Below are positions 54,523-62,641 of a DNA stretch of 64,000 nt, in pieces. The notes under the pieces are model-generated. The model had not been told where the DNA came from. It saw only the letters and a list, made by a program, of their open reading frames with translations, and did not search any database. Both the position numbers and the translations under genes were made by a program. The number at the start of each line of letters is the position of its first letter. The first letter of the stretch is position 1. Source of the stretch: Anaerophilus nitritigenes (GTDB taxonomy: Bacteria > Bacillota > Clostridia > Peptostreptococcales > Thermotaleaceae); assembly GCF_004138215.1 (NCBI RefSeq), contig NZ_RYYS01000027.1:51730-115729 (forward strand), given 5' to 3'.

Positions 54523-55482
54523 ATGATTCAAGAATTAAAAAGAAAAATATTGAATAAACATAAAATCCATAGACAGGATGCAATAAAATTGATCCATGCA
54601 GATTTAGAAGAGTTGTGCTTAGCTGCTAATGAGATAAGAAAATATTTTTGTGGCAATGGGTTTGATATTTGCACAATCATTAATGGCAAAAGCGGCAAAT
54701 GCTCCGAAGATTGCAAATATTGTGCCCAATCTTCTCATTATACAGTCCATGTTGAAGAATATCCATTGCTTGATGATGATACACTTCTTAAAGAGGCTTT
54801 ATATAATCATAGCAAGGGAATTCTAAGATATTCTGTTGTAACATCTGGTAGAAAATTAACAGATAAAGAAGTTCTAAATATATGTAAAAGTTATAAGAAT
54901 ATAACTTCCAACTGTGATATTGCTTTGTGTGCTTCCCATGGATTATTATCCTATGAACAATTTGTCAAATTAAAAGAAGCAGGTGTAAAAAGATATCACA
55001 ATAATCTTGAAACTTCACGCAGCAATTTTATAAATATATGCACAACTCATACATATGATGATAAGATCAACGCTATAAAAGATGCTCAAAAATCTGGACT
55101 TCAAGTATGTAGTGGAGGTATTATGGGTCTTGGAGAAACTATGGAGGATAGAATCGACATGGCACTTGATTTAAGAAAACTTTCTATAAAATCTATTCCT
55201 ATCAATATTTTAAATCCTATTAAAGGAACTCCTTACGAGAATCTTTCATTGCTTACAATTAATGAAGTACGAAGAATCATTGCAATTTTTCGCTTTATTC
55301 TTCCTAAAGCTACCCTACGTCTTGCTGGAGGAAGAGGACTTTTACAAGATAAAGGTAAAAGCGTCTTACAGTCTGGAGCAAATGGTGCTATATCAGGTGA
55401 TATGCTAACAACAGCAGGTATCAGCATTGATGAGGATCTTAGCATAATCTCAGAACTTGGATTTGAAGTGAAAATGCTATGA
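54523..55482 (+). CDS. bioB: Biotin synthase
   Basis: BioB inserts sulfur into dethiobiotin using radical SAM chemistry. The radical SAM cysteines are C60, C64 and C67 (CSEDCKYC). Conserved BioB segments NLETSRSNF near 160-168 and the YxNLxxxR region around TIINGKSGKC are present. The length, 319 residues, is normal. ATG lies 9 bases after AGGAGG. It is the first gene of an operon with bioD and bioA. Confidence 0.95.
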   Translation: MIQELKRKILNKHKIHRQDAIKLIHADLEELCLAANEIRKYFCGNGFDICTIINGKSGKCSEDCKYCAQSSHYTVHVEEYPLLDDDTLLKEALYNHSKGILRYSVVTSGRKLTDKEVLNICKSYKNITSNCDIALCASHGLLSYEQFVKLKEAGVKRYHNNLETSRSNFINICTTHTYDDKINAIKDAQKSGLQVCSGGIMGLGETMEDRIDMALDLRKLSIKSIPINILNPIKGTPYENLSLLTINEVRRIIAIFRFILPKATLRLAGGRGLLQDKGKSVLQSGANGAISGDMLTTAGISIDEDLSIISELGFEVKML

Positions 55483-56165
55483 ATAAAGGATTATTTATAA
55501 CAGCTACTGGAACAGATGTAGGAAAAACTTTTGTAACAGCTCTTATTGTTAAAAAACTTCGGGATCATGGCATCCACGCAGGATATTATAAAGCCGCTTT
55601 AAGTGGAGCACAAAAAACAGGAAAATCACTTGTTCCGGGAGATGCAAAATATGTATGTGATATTTCAGGAATCAAAGATGATCCTCAAAATCTTGTTTCG
55701 TTTATTTATGAAACAGCAGTATCTCCACATCTTGCTGCTAAAATTGAAAATCATCCTGTTGATAAAAGTATTATTTTAAGAGATTTTGATCGACTAAAAT
55801 TCAAATATGAATACATATGTGTTGAAGGAAGTGGCGGAATTATCTGCCCCTTACGAATAGATACTCAGACCATTATGTTAACTGATATTATAAAAATGCT
55901 ACAGCTAGATATTATTATTATTGCATCCTCTTGCCTTGGAACAATAAATGAAACCGTTCTTACAGTAGAATATGCAAAAAAACTTGGAATAAACATAAAA
56001 GGAATTATATTAAACAGCTTTAACAAAGAAAATTTCCTTCATGTAGATAACAAAAAACAAATTGAATCCTTGACTGGAGTTTCTGTAATAGGATGTGTCG
56101 CTCAACATGCTTGTGATCTAGATATGGATCTTACGATTCTTACAGACATTTTTAAGGAGGTATAG
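55479..56165 (+). CDS. bioD: Dethiobiotin synthetase
   Basis: BioD closes the ureido ring of dethiobiotin from diaminopelargonate, CO2 and ATP. The P-loop GTDVGKTFVTA lies near residues 12-22, followed by YKAALSGAQK and the VEGSGGIICPL block near 111-121. The 228 residues are normal. The start overlaps the bioB stop by 4 bases (ATGA), so translation is coupled. Confidence 0.95.
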   Translation: MNKGLFITATGTDVGKTFVTALIVKKLRDHGIHAGYYKAALSGAQKTGKSLVPGDAKYVCDISGIKDDPQNLVSFIYETAVSPHLAAKIENHPVDKSIILRDFDRLKFKYEYICVEGSGGIICPLRIDTQTIMLTDIIKMLQLDIIIIASSCLGTINETVLTVEYAKKLGINIKGIILNSFNKENFLHVDNKKQIESLTGVSVIGCVAQHACDLDMDLTILTDIFKEV

Positions 56166-56167
56166 AT

Positions 56168-57508
56168 ATGAATTTAATACAATCAGATTTAAAATATATT
56201 TGGCATCCATGCTCTCAAATGAAAGATTACGAAGAACTTGCCCCTATTATAATAGACCATGCAAAAGGATTATATATTTATGATACACAAAACAAGCCAT
56301 ATGCTGATGTGGTAAGCTCTTGGTGGTGCAATCTTTTAGGCCATTGTAATGAAAGAATTAGCGATGCTATAAAACAGCAGCTTGATAAATTAGAACATGT
56401 CATCTTTGCAAATTTTAGTCATACACCTGCTATTAACCTATGCGAAAGACTATCAAAAAAAATTCCGAAAGGGCTTACTAAATTCTTCTTTACAGATAAT
56501 GGTTCTTCAGCAATAGAAGCAGCCATGAAGATGAGTTTTCAATATCACTATCAAACAGGCAACCCTCAAAAAAAGAAATTCATGGCATTGTCTGATGCTT
56601 ATCATGGTGAAACTCTCGGTGCACTATCTGTAGGTGGTGTAGATTTGTATTCTGAAATTTATAAGCCCTTGTTACTTGATATTGTGCGTATAGAAGGTCC
56701 TGATTGTTATCGGTGCAAATACGGAAACTTTCGTGATTATTGCAATGCAGAATGCTTTGAAAATGCAGAAAAAGCTTTTGAAAAATATGGCTATGAAACA
56801 AGTGCATTTCTAGTTGAACCCCTTGTGCAAGCAGCAGCAGGAATGAAGATTTATCCTCCTGCATATCTCAAAAAATTAAGAAACTGTTGTAATACATATA
56901 ATGTACACTTGATTGCAGATGAAATTGCAGTAGGCTATGGTAGAACTGGAAAGATGTTTGCCTGTGAACATGCTCAAATTTCTCCTGATATTATGTGTCT
57001 ATCAAAAGGGCTAACAGGTGGCTATATGCCTATGGCTCTTGCAGTTACTACAGACACTATTTTTAATGCCTTTTATGCTGATTATAATGATGGAAAAGCC
57101 TTTATGCACAGTCATACTTATTGTGGAAATCCTCTTGCTTGTTCAGCTGCTTTAGAGGTTTTGAATATTCTTGATGAAGAAGATATTTTAGAAAAAGCAA
57201 AGCTTAATGGAGAGTATTTCCATACTCTAATTCAAGAAACTTTTTCTAATCATCCATATATAGGCGATATAAGAAATATTGGTTTAATTAATGCGATTGA
57301 ACTTGTACAAGATCCATCAAACAAAAAATCTTTTGAGAGTAAAAAACGAATAGGATATGAGGTCTATAAAGAAGCTCTTAAAATGGGAGTTCTTTTGCGT
57401 CCCCTTGGAGATGTTATTTATTTTAATCCTCCTCTTATTATAGAAAAAAAAGATATGGATCTTGTAACCCAAGTTTGTAGAAGTGCTATCAAAAACATAT
57501 TAGAATAA
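56168..57508 (+). CDS. bioA: Adenosylmethionine-8-amino-7-oxononanoate aminotransferase
   Basis: BioA makes diaminopelargonate from 7-keto-8-aminopelargonate (KAPA). It is a class III PLP aminotransferase: WHPCSQMKDYE near the start, SSWWCNLLGHCN near 50-61, FFFTDNGSSAIEAAMKM near 106-122, and PLP lysine K280 in CLSKGLTGG. It starts 2 bases after bioD behind AGGAGG. BioF is not in the operon, so KAPA must be made elsewhere or imported. Confidence 0.95.
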   Translation: MNLIQSDLKYIWHPCSQMKDYEELAPIIIDHAKGLYIYDTQNKPYADVVSSWWCNLLGHCNERISDAIKQQLDKLEHVIFANFSHTPAINLCERLSKKIPKGLTKFFFTDNGSSAIEAAMKMSFQYHYQTGNPQKKKFMALSDAYHGETLGALSVGGVDLYSEIYKPLLLDIVRIEGPDCYRCKYGNFRDYCNAECFENAEKAFEKYGYETSAFLVEPLVQAAAGMKIYPPAYLKKLRNCCNTYNVHLIADEIAVGYGRTGKMFACEHAQISPDIMCLSKGLTGGYMPMALAVTTDTIFNAFYADYNDGKAFMHSHTYCGNPLACSAALEVLNILDEEDILEKAKLNGEYFHTLIQETFSNHPYIGDIRNIGLINAIELVQDPSNKKSFESKKRIGYEVYKEALKMGVLLRPLGDVIYFNPPLIIEKKDMDLVTQVCRSAIKNILE

Positions 57509-57521
57509 ATCTACCAAAACT

Positions 57522-57565
57522 AAAAAGGAACACATGATATCACTATATCTTGTGTCCTTTTTTAA
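57522..57565 (+). terminator. Terminator of bioBDA
   Basis: AAAAAGGAACACATGATAT pairs imperfectly (one mismatch, one bulge) with ATATCTTGTGTCCTTTTT, 14 bases after the bioA stop. A T-run follows. Confidence 0.75.
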
Positions 57566-57579
57566 ACTTATAAAAATTT

Positions 57580-58017
57580 TTATTCTTTTTCTGATTCAAT
57601 AATCTCTGTATAGATAAATCGATCAATAATGATTTCTTCTATCCCAGGATTATTTTTTTTGATCGCTCCATACACAAATTCAAATAAATCCTCTGATAAA
57701 TTTTTATAATCATGGTGAATATTTATAATTACATGAATGATAGGTTCACAGATATTTTCAAAAAACTTTTCTTTTGTTGATTCATCTCTTAATTCTTCAT
57801 TTATATAACTTTTCCATAAAGGTTGCTCCATCATCATCTTTTTATTATTTTCTGGAGATATGTAATGGATATAGACTTCACAAATTCCCTCTTCTTTTTT
57901 TATATTGCTAAAAATCCAAGATTGTGAAGTGTCTGTAATAAAGTGAGCATTCATATGAATAATCATTTTATTTAAAACTGTTATATTTTGTTTTTTGATA
58001 TCTAAAAATTTCAACAT
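57580..58017 (-). CDS. Hypothetical protein paired with an NdpA-like gene
   Basis: A 145-residue acidic, soluble protein with mixed beta and helical stretches (EGICEVYIHYISPENN, CEPIIHVIINIHHD) and no recognised motif. It starts 12 bases after the NdpA-like gene with a good ribosome site (GGAGGAG), so the two form an operon and may act together. Confidence 0.65.
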   Translation of the reverse strand: MLKFLDIKKQNITVLNKMIIHMNAHFITDTSQSWIFSNIKKEEGICEVYIHYISPENNKKMMMEQPLWKSYINEELRDESTKEKFFENICEPIIHVIINIHHDYKNLSEDLFEFVYGAIKKNNPGIEEIIIDRFIYTEIIESEKE

Positions 58018-58029
58018 TTTCTCTCCTCC

Positions 58030-59070
58030 TTATCTTTCTTGAAAACTTCTTACATTTTTGATAATAATACTTACAGTACCATCACCATTCCTTCTGATTT
58101 CAAATTTCATTTTATCTTCTATATCTTCATATTCTCCTTTGATTTCTATTCCTGTATCTGTTTTGATACTTCTTTTTTTCATCTTTTTTTCTACCCATTT
58201 TTTATCAATATCAAAATTTTCTACTGGAAGACCTTCTTGATCTAGATGCTGAATAAAATTTTCCTGCATTTGTTGATCATTTCCAAATATGCTTTGAGTA
58301 AATTTTTCTACATCTATTTCTGCACAATTTTTCAAAGAATTTATAGCTTCTTCTCTTACTTCTTGAGCTTTATCTATATCTTCCTTTAAATTTCTTCTTG
58401 TCCATTTTTCAGTAGCCTTTTTAAATAATTTTGTTTTGTCTCTATTATCTACTAGTATACTGCAATTTAAGAAATTTTGAACAAAAAATTGTGCAATCTC
58501 TCCATCTTCCTCATTTCCATAATTTTGTTTATCTAAAACAATCAAATCATATTCATCTTCTTCATCAATTTCTTTTATAAAAGCACATTTTTGAAGTCTC
58601 TGACTCATTCCAGGCAAACTAATGGTTTGAGGTATAATAGAAACTTTAAGCTTATCTTCTACAAATTCTACTTGATGAATAAAAGACTTTTTATAGTCAA
58701 GCTTTAAAATTCCTACATAATTTTTTTCAAAAGATTCATATAAACAAATCACCAAATCCGAAGAAGAAATATTATTATTGCTTTTCATGGCTTTAAATAA
58801 ATGAGCTGCTATTTCTTTTGAACATTCTATAAAATCTTGTTCTTCTGTAAAAATTTTAATACATGCATCTTTTACAGCTGTTACTCCTCCACGAAATTTT
58901 CCTTTTCTATTTTCCTCATCTTGTAAAGATTTAATAATATGCTTTTCTAAAAATTCATGTACATCCTCTTGTATGTCTTGCTCAAAATCCGTAAAAATAG
59001 GTTCATCACTATTTCTATCTAGTACATGAACAATTGCTTTTTTTATCATAACTGCATCCGTATTTCTCAT
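58030..59070 (-). CDS. 37-kDa nucleoid-associated protein (NdpA/YejK-like)
   Basis: A 346-residue protein of the nucleoid-associated NA37 family. It begins with the typical VIKKAIVHVLDR-like segment, has EFLEKHIIKSLQDEE near 39-53, and a C-terminal YLDKKWVEKK-like region. The family binds DNA in E. coli (YejK). It is best known in proteobacteria and in mobile or defence contexts in other phyla; no such genes surround it here. Confidence 0.8.
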   Translation of the reverse strand: MRNTDAVMIKKAIVHVLDRNSDEPIFTDFEQDIQEDVHEFLEKHIIKSLQDEENRKGKFRGGVTAVKDACIKIFTEEQDFIECSKEIAAHLFKAMKSNNNISSSDLVICLYESFEKNYVGILKLDYKKSFIHQVEFVEDKLKVSIIPQTISLPGMSQRLQKCAFIKEIDEEDEYDLIVLDKQNYGNEEDGEIAQFFVQNFLNCSILVDNRDKTKLFKKATEKWTRRNLKEDIDKAQEVREEAINSLKNCAEIDVEKFTQSIFGNDQQMQENFIQHLDQEGLPVENFDIDKKWVEKKMKKRSIKTDTGIEIKGEYEDIEDKMKFEIRRNGDGTVSIIIKNVRSFQER

Positions 59071-59140
59071 ATATTTCTCTCCTCTAAAACAGCTTTAAAA
59101 CTATGTTTATTATACTATAGTTATTCATAGAAGAAAAGAA

Positions 59141-59168
59141 TTCCTCTATTTTTAAAAAAATAGAGGAA
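59141..59168 (-). terminator. Terminator after panF
   Basis: A 13-bp perfect stem (TTCCTCTATTTTT with its complement) lies 12 bases after the panF stop. Confidence 0.75.
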
Positions 59169-59180
59169 AAAATAATTTTC

Positions 59181-60674
59181 TTAAACTCCCCAAAACAGTT
59201 TAATTACTTCTTTAGATGGTTTTTCTGTACATAAACTCACTATAATAAAAGCAATCAAAGACAATGCTAAAGGAAGTACAATGGTATGCATACCTAATGG
59301 TCTTTCCCATATTTTACTAAATAAAATATAACTTCCTACTCCTGTAATAATAGATGCAAATGCTCCTTTTGTATTGGCACCTTTCCAATAAAGCCCTAAT
59401 ATGATAGGCCATAAAAAAGTAGATATAAGACCTGCATTAGCATAAAGATTGAGCCATACCATAATAGGTGGTGGGTTGAATGCAGTAACAAACACTAAAA
59501 TTCCTACTACTATAGTACTTACAAAGCTCATCTTTGCCATTCTTTTGCTATCTTTTTTTGCCTTAGGATTTATATAATTAGAATAAACATCATTTACAAT
59601 GGCTCCTACTACAATTAAAAGTTGAGAATCTACTGTAGACATAACAGCAGCTAATGGTCCTGCCAAAATAATCCCTGCAATCCATGCTGGAAATAGCTTT
59701 GTAGTAATAGTTGGAACAACCAAATCCCCCGAATCAATTCCTGGTACTACTGCAATTCCAAATGCTCCAATCAAATGCATTCCCAGTATTAATATGATAG
59801 AAACAATAGTCCCATAGATGATTCCTTTTTTTAAACTTTTAGTATCTTTATAACTCATAGCACGCATTCCAACACTAGGAAGTCCTACAACTGCAAACCC
59901 TACTAAAATCCAAAAAGATGTAACCCATGCCTTTGTTGCAAAACCTTCTTTTATACTATATGGAGTAATTAGCCCTGGATTAATTTGATACATTTTTTGA
60001 ACAACAGAAGAAATTCCTCCTCCTGCATGAATCGTAGCTACAAATAAAGCTATCGTTCCTATTGTCATAATAATCCCTTGTAATGTATCTGTTAAAGCTA
60101 CTGCACGAAATCCTCCAATAGTCGTATACATTAAAACTGTTATGGCAAAGAAAATGAGTGCACTTTGATATGAAATTCCAACAGATCCTTCAATAAGTCT
60201 TGCTGCTCCAATCCATTGAGCACCCATAGCTGCAATAAAAAAAGCAACAATAGATAAAGAACAAATCATAACCAAAGCATCACTTTTATAACGAGCTCTA
60301 ATAAAGTCCGTAATAGTCACTGCATTTATTTTCCTAGCTACAATTGCAAATTTTTTACCTAAAACAGCTAAAGTAAAATATCCAGTTGGCATCTGACTCA
60401 TAGCAAGAAATACCCATGCCATTCCAAATGTATACGCAGCTCCTGGTCCTCCAATAAAGCTTCCTGCACTTAAGTAAGTAGTTACTAAAGTCATAGCTAG
60501 AACAAAGCCTCCTAAATCTCTCCCTCCTGCCAAATATTCAGATAAAAAACCGTTTTCTTCTCCTTCGGATTGACTTGCTTTAGAAACAAATTTCATACTA
60601 TAAAAACCTATTACAAAAACTCCTATAAAATATAGTATCAAAGGAATCAATACATTAAAATTAACATGATTCAT
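59181..60674 (-). CDS. panF: Sodium/pantothenate symporter
   Basis: A 497-residue SSS-family symporter with about 13 membrane segments. Family landmarks include FLSEYLAGGRDLGGFVLAMT near 43-62, YLSAGSFIGGPGAAYTFG near 67-84, and GGFRAVALTDTLQG near 187-200. The whole N-terminal third resembles E. coli PanF, and the small YhdT gene upstream is its usual partner. Pantothenate uptake supplies CoA synthesis. The pair is preceded by an unusual long leader RNA. Confidence 0.9.
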   Translation of the reverse strand: MNHVNFNVLIPLILYFIGVFVIGFYSMKFVSKASQSEGEENGFLSEYLAGGRDLGGFVLAMTLVTTYLSAGSFIGGPGAAYTFGMAWVFLAMSQMPTGYFTLAVLGKKFAIVARKINAVTITDFIRARYKSDALVMICSLSIVAFFIAAMGAQWIGAARLIEGSVGISYQSALIFFAITVLMYTTIGGFRAVALTDTLQGIIMTIGTIALFVATIHAGGGISSVVQKMYQINPGLITPYSIKEGFATKAWVTSFWILVGFAVVGLPSVGMRAMSYKDTKSLKKGIIYGTIVSIILILGMHLIGAFGIAVVPGIDSGDLVVPTITTKLFPAWIAGIILAGPLAAVMSTVDSQLLIVVGAIVNDVYSNYINPKAKKDSKRMAKMSFVSTIVVGILVFVTAFNPPPIMVWLNLYANAGLISTFLWPIILGLYWKGANTKGAFASIITGVGSYILFSKIWERPLGMHTIVLPLALSLIAFIIVSLCTEKPSKEVIKLFWGV

Positions 60675-60693
60675 CTAACTTATCTCCTCTTTG

Positions 60694-60987
60694 TTATATT
60701 TCATCTTCATCCATTTTATCTAAATGCATATCCTTAAAAAACTTTGTTACCATAACAATCGTAAGACCTGAAAAAAGAATAGCTCCTACTATACAGCTCA
60801 TAAAAAACCACATAGGAAGTCCAAATACATAAGTATACTTTTCAGGAGAAGTAGATCCTAATCCATATCCCCATGCGTACCACCAAATTAAATTTAAAAT
60901 TCCAAGACCGATTCCCATTAATGCTTCTTTATTACATTGCTTGTAACGTGGATCTTCTACAAAATCTTCTTTTTTAAATTCTTCCAT
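60694..60987 (-). CDS. YhdT family small membrane protein (DUF997)
   Basis: A 97-residue protein with two membrane segments. It contains DPRYKQCNKEALMGIGLGIL, then NLIWWYAWGYGLG, the DUF997/YhdT signature. In many bacteria this gene precedes panF and the product is thought to assist it. ATG at 60987 is 7 bases after AAGGAGG; the ATG at 61005 lies before that site. Confidence 0.9.
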   Translation of the reverse strand: MEEFKKEDFVEDPRYKQCNKEALMGIGLGILNLIWWYAWGYGLGSTSPEKYTYVFGLPMWFFMSCIVGAILFSGLTIVMVTKFFKDMHLDKMDEDEI

Positions 60988-61009
60988 TTTCTGTCCTCCT
61001 TCCATTAAA

Positions 61010-61045
61010 AAAACCTTTTTATGACCAAAGGCATAAAAAGGTTTT
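61010..61045 (-). terminator. Terminator inside the yhdT-panF leader
   Basis: A 14-bp perfect stem (61010-61023 with 61032-61045) and an 8-base loop. On the minus strand it is followed by a T-run and then the yhdT ribosome site. It therefore lies between promoter and gene and should act as an attenuator. Confidence 0.8.
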
Positions 61046-61233
61046 CATCAAAATATGACTTCATACACAAGATTCAAAAATGCATAATCTCATGCAAAAA
61101 ATTCAAAAATACTTTGATACAAATTTCCCCTTCGCCGTTTCAGTCCCTGTCTTATAGATCAGAGCAGAATTTGCTATAGGTCTATGCAATTAAATGGATA
61201 AAATGAGTGGGTTTGACTGTCTCCATGTCAACC
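61010..61233 (-). promoter_or_regulatory. Long structured leader RNA of yhdT-panF, candidate riboswitch of unrecognised class
   Basis: About 220 bases of RNA precede yhdT. Visible helices on the minus strand: GGUUGAC with GUCAAACC (about 61228-61205), AUUGC with GCAAAU around AUAGACCUAU, CUGAUCU with AGACAG, and CAAAUU with AAUUUG enclosing GGGACUGAAACGGCGAAGGGG. It ends in a terminator just before the ribosome site. I compared it from memory with T-box, SAM, TPP, lysine, c-di-GMP, c-di-AMP, cobalamin, THF, glycine and Mn riboswitches and saw no match. A ligand related to pantothenate or CoA would be logical, but is inference. Confidence 0.6.
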
Positions 61234-61239
61234 GAGTTT

Positions 61240-61268
61240 ATATTACCATATTTTTTTTTGAAATACAA
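61240..61268 (-). promoter_or_regulatory. Probable promoter of the yhdT-panF leader
   Basis: TTGTAT (61268-61263), 17 bases, TAATAT (61245-61240) on the minus strand. Transcription would start near 61233, right where the structured leader begins. Confidence 0.55.
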
Positions 61269-61318
61269 TATTCATTTTACTTTTTTTATATGATTTTACA
61301 TATATTTTAATGAACATA

Positions 61319-62641
61319 TTATTTAAATAATGATTTTACCTCGTCTAACAAATATTCTTTTTTATTCAATTTGGGATTATCTAATACTTTCTCTAATAAT
61401 TTATTTAATATTATTCCTATATCCTTGCCTTGTGGAACACCTAAATTTATTAGATCTCTTCCTGTAATATCTAAATCTTTTATATTTAATGGTTGTTTTT
61501 CAGATAATACCTTTTCACATTCAAATTTCAATCTATAAATTTCTTCAAAATCATAAGGCGGTTTGGTACTTACCCTATCTGCAATAAACAATTTAAATAT
61601 ATCTTCCAATTTATCTATTCCCACTTTGTTTATAAATTTTTTAACTGAAGATGATCTTAATTTTTCATATCTTGTCATATGATAATAAACCAATTCAGAA
61701 ACATATTCTATCTCTTTGTTTGAATATCTTAAATCTATCATAATTTTTCTGCATATTCTTGAAGATTCTTTATGATGAGAATAAAAATGCCCTATTCCAT
61801 TTTCATCTATAGTAAATACATTTGGTTTTCCTATATCATGAAACAAAGCAGCTAGTCTTAACTCTAACTTTGGTTGTATATTATCTATAACTGATAATAT
61901 ATGTTTAAAAACATCTTTATTATGATTAGGATTATGTTGATCAAAATCATAACATTTAGAAATATTAGGTATTATTTGTTCTAATAATCCAAAATGTTTC
62001 ATTTTTATTAACCATACACTAGGTTTTTCACTCACTATTATTTTGTTCAATTCTTCTCTTAAGCGTTCTTTACTTAAATTAGAAATATTGTTATCTATAA
62101 GAATAGCATTGTATATTTCATCACTTATAGTAAAATTATATCGACTTGCAAATCTAAAAGCTCTAAGAATTCTAAGTTTATCTTCTTTAAACCGCTGGGC
62201 TGCATCTCCAACACATTTTATTTCCTTACGATGTAAATCTTCTTCTCCCCCAAAATAATCAATGACATTACCTTTAATATCCATTACCATAGAATTTATG
62301 GTAAAGTCTCTTCTTGATAAATCTTCTTTTAATATATTAGAAAATTTAACAACTTTAGGTCTTCTCCCATCATAATCACATTCCAGTCTATATGTAGTTA
62401 CTTCATATCCTTCATTGTCAATCATTACAGTAATGGTTCCATAGTCTTTTCCAGTAGGTATTGTTTTATGAAATATTTTTTCTACTTGTTCAGGAATGGC
62501 ATTGGTACATAAATCATAATCTTTTGGAGCTAAGCCTAATAACATGTCTCGAACACATCCACCAACTAAAAAACATTCATGTCCATTCTCTATGAATTTT
62601 TTCATTATTATTTTTACATTACTTGGAATTTTATTTTTCAT
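61319..62641 (-). CDS. cca: CCA tRNA nucleotidyltransferase with HD domain
   Basis: A 440-residue class II nucleotidyltransferase that adds or repairs the 3' CCA of tRNA. The catalytic head has GGCVRD (27-32) and DYD (41-43), then SRRDFTINSM near 109-118 and the EDKLRILRAFRFA block near 153-165. An HD phosphohydrolase-like domain follows, with LFHDIGKP (266-273). It overlaps the RlaP-like gene by 10 bases. It may be the cell's only CCA enzyme or a repair-linked paralogue; this window cannot tell. Confidence 0.85.
   Translation of the reverse strand: MKNKIPSNVKIIMKKFIENGHECFLVGGCVRDMLLGLAPKDYDLCTNAIPEQVEKIFHKTIPTGKDYGTITVMIDNEGYEVTTYRLECDYDGRRPKVVKFSNILKEDLSRRDFTINSMVMDIKGNVIDYFGGEEDLHRKEIKCVGDAAQRFKEDKLRILRAFRFASRYNFTISDEIYNAILIDNNISNLSKERLREELNKIIVSEKPSVWLIKMKHFGLLEQIIPNISKCYDFDQHNPNHNKDVFKHILSVIDNIQPKLELRLAALFHDIGKPNVFTIDENGIGHFYSHHKESSRICRKIMIDLRYSNKEIEYVSELVYYHMTRYEKLRSSSVKKFINKVGIDKLEDIFKLFIADRVSTKPPYDFEEIYRLKFECEKVLSEKQPLNIKDLDITGRDLINLGVPQGKDIGIILNKLLEKVLDNPKLNKKEYLLDEVKSLFK

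Noticed and set aside
61010..61233. The yhdT-panF leader as a T-box
   Set aside because: No AGGGTGGNACCGCG-type sequence and no Stem I motifs are present, unlike the clear T-box at 29105-29420.
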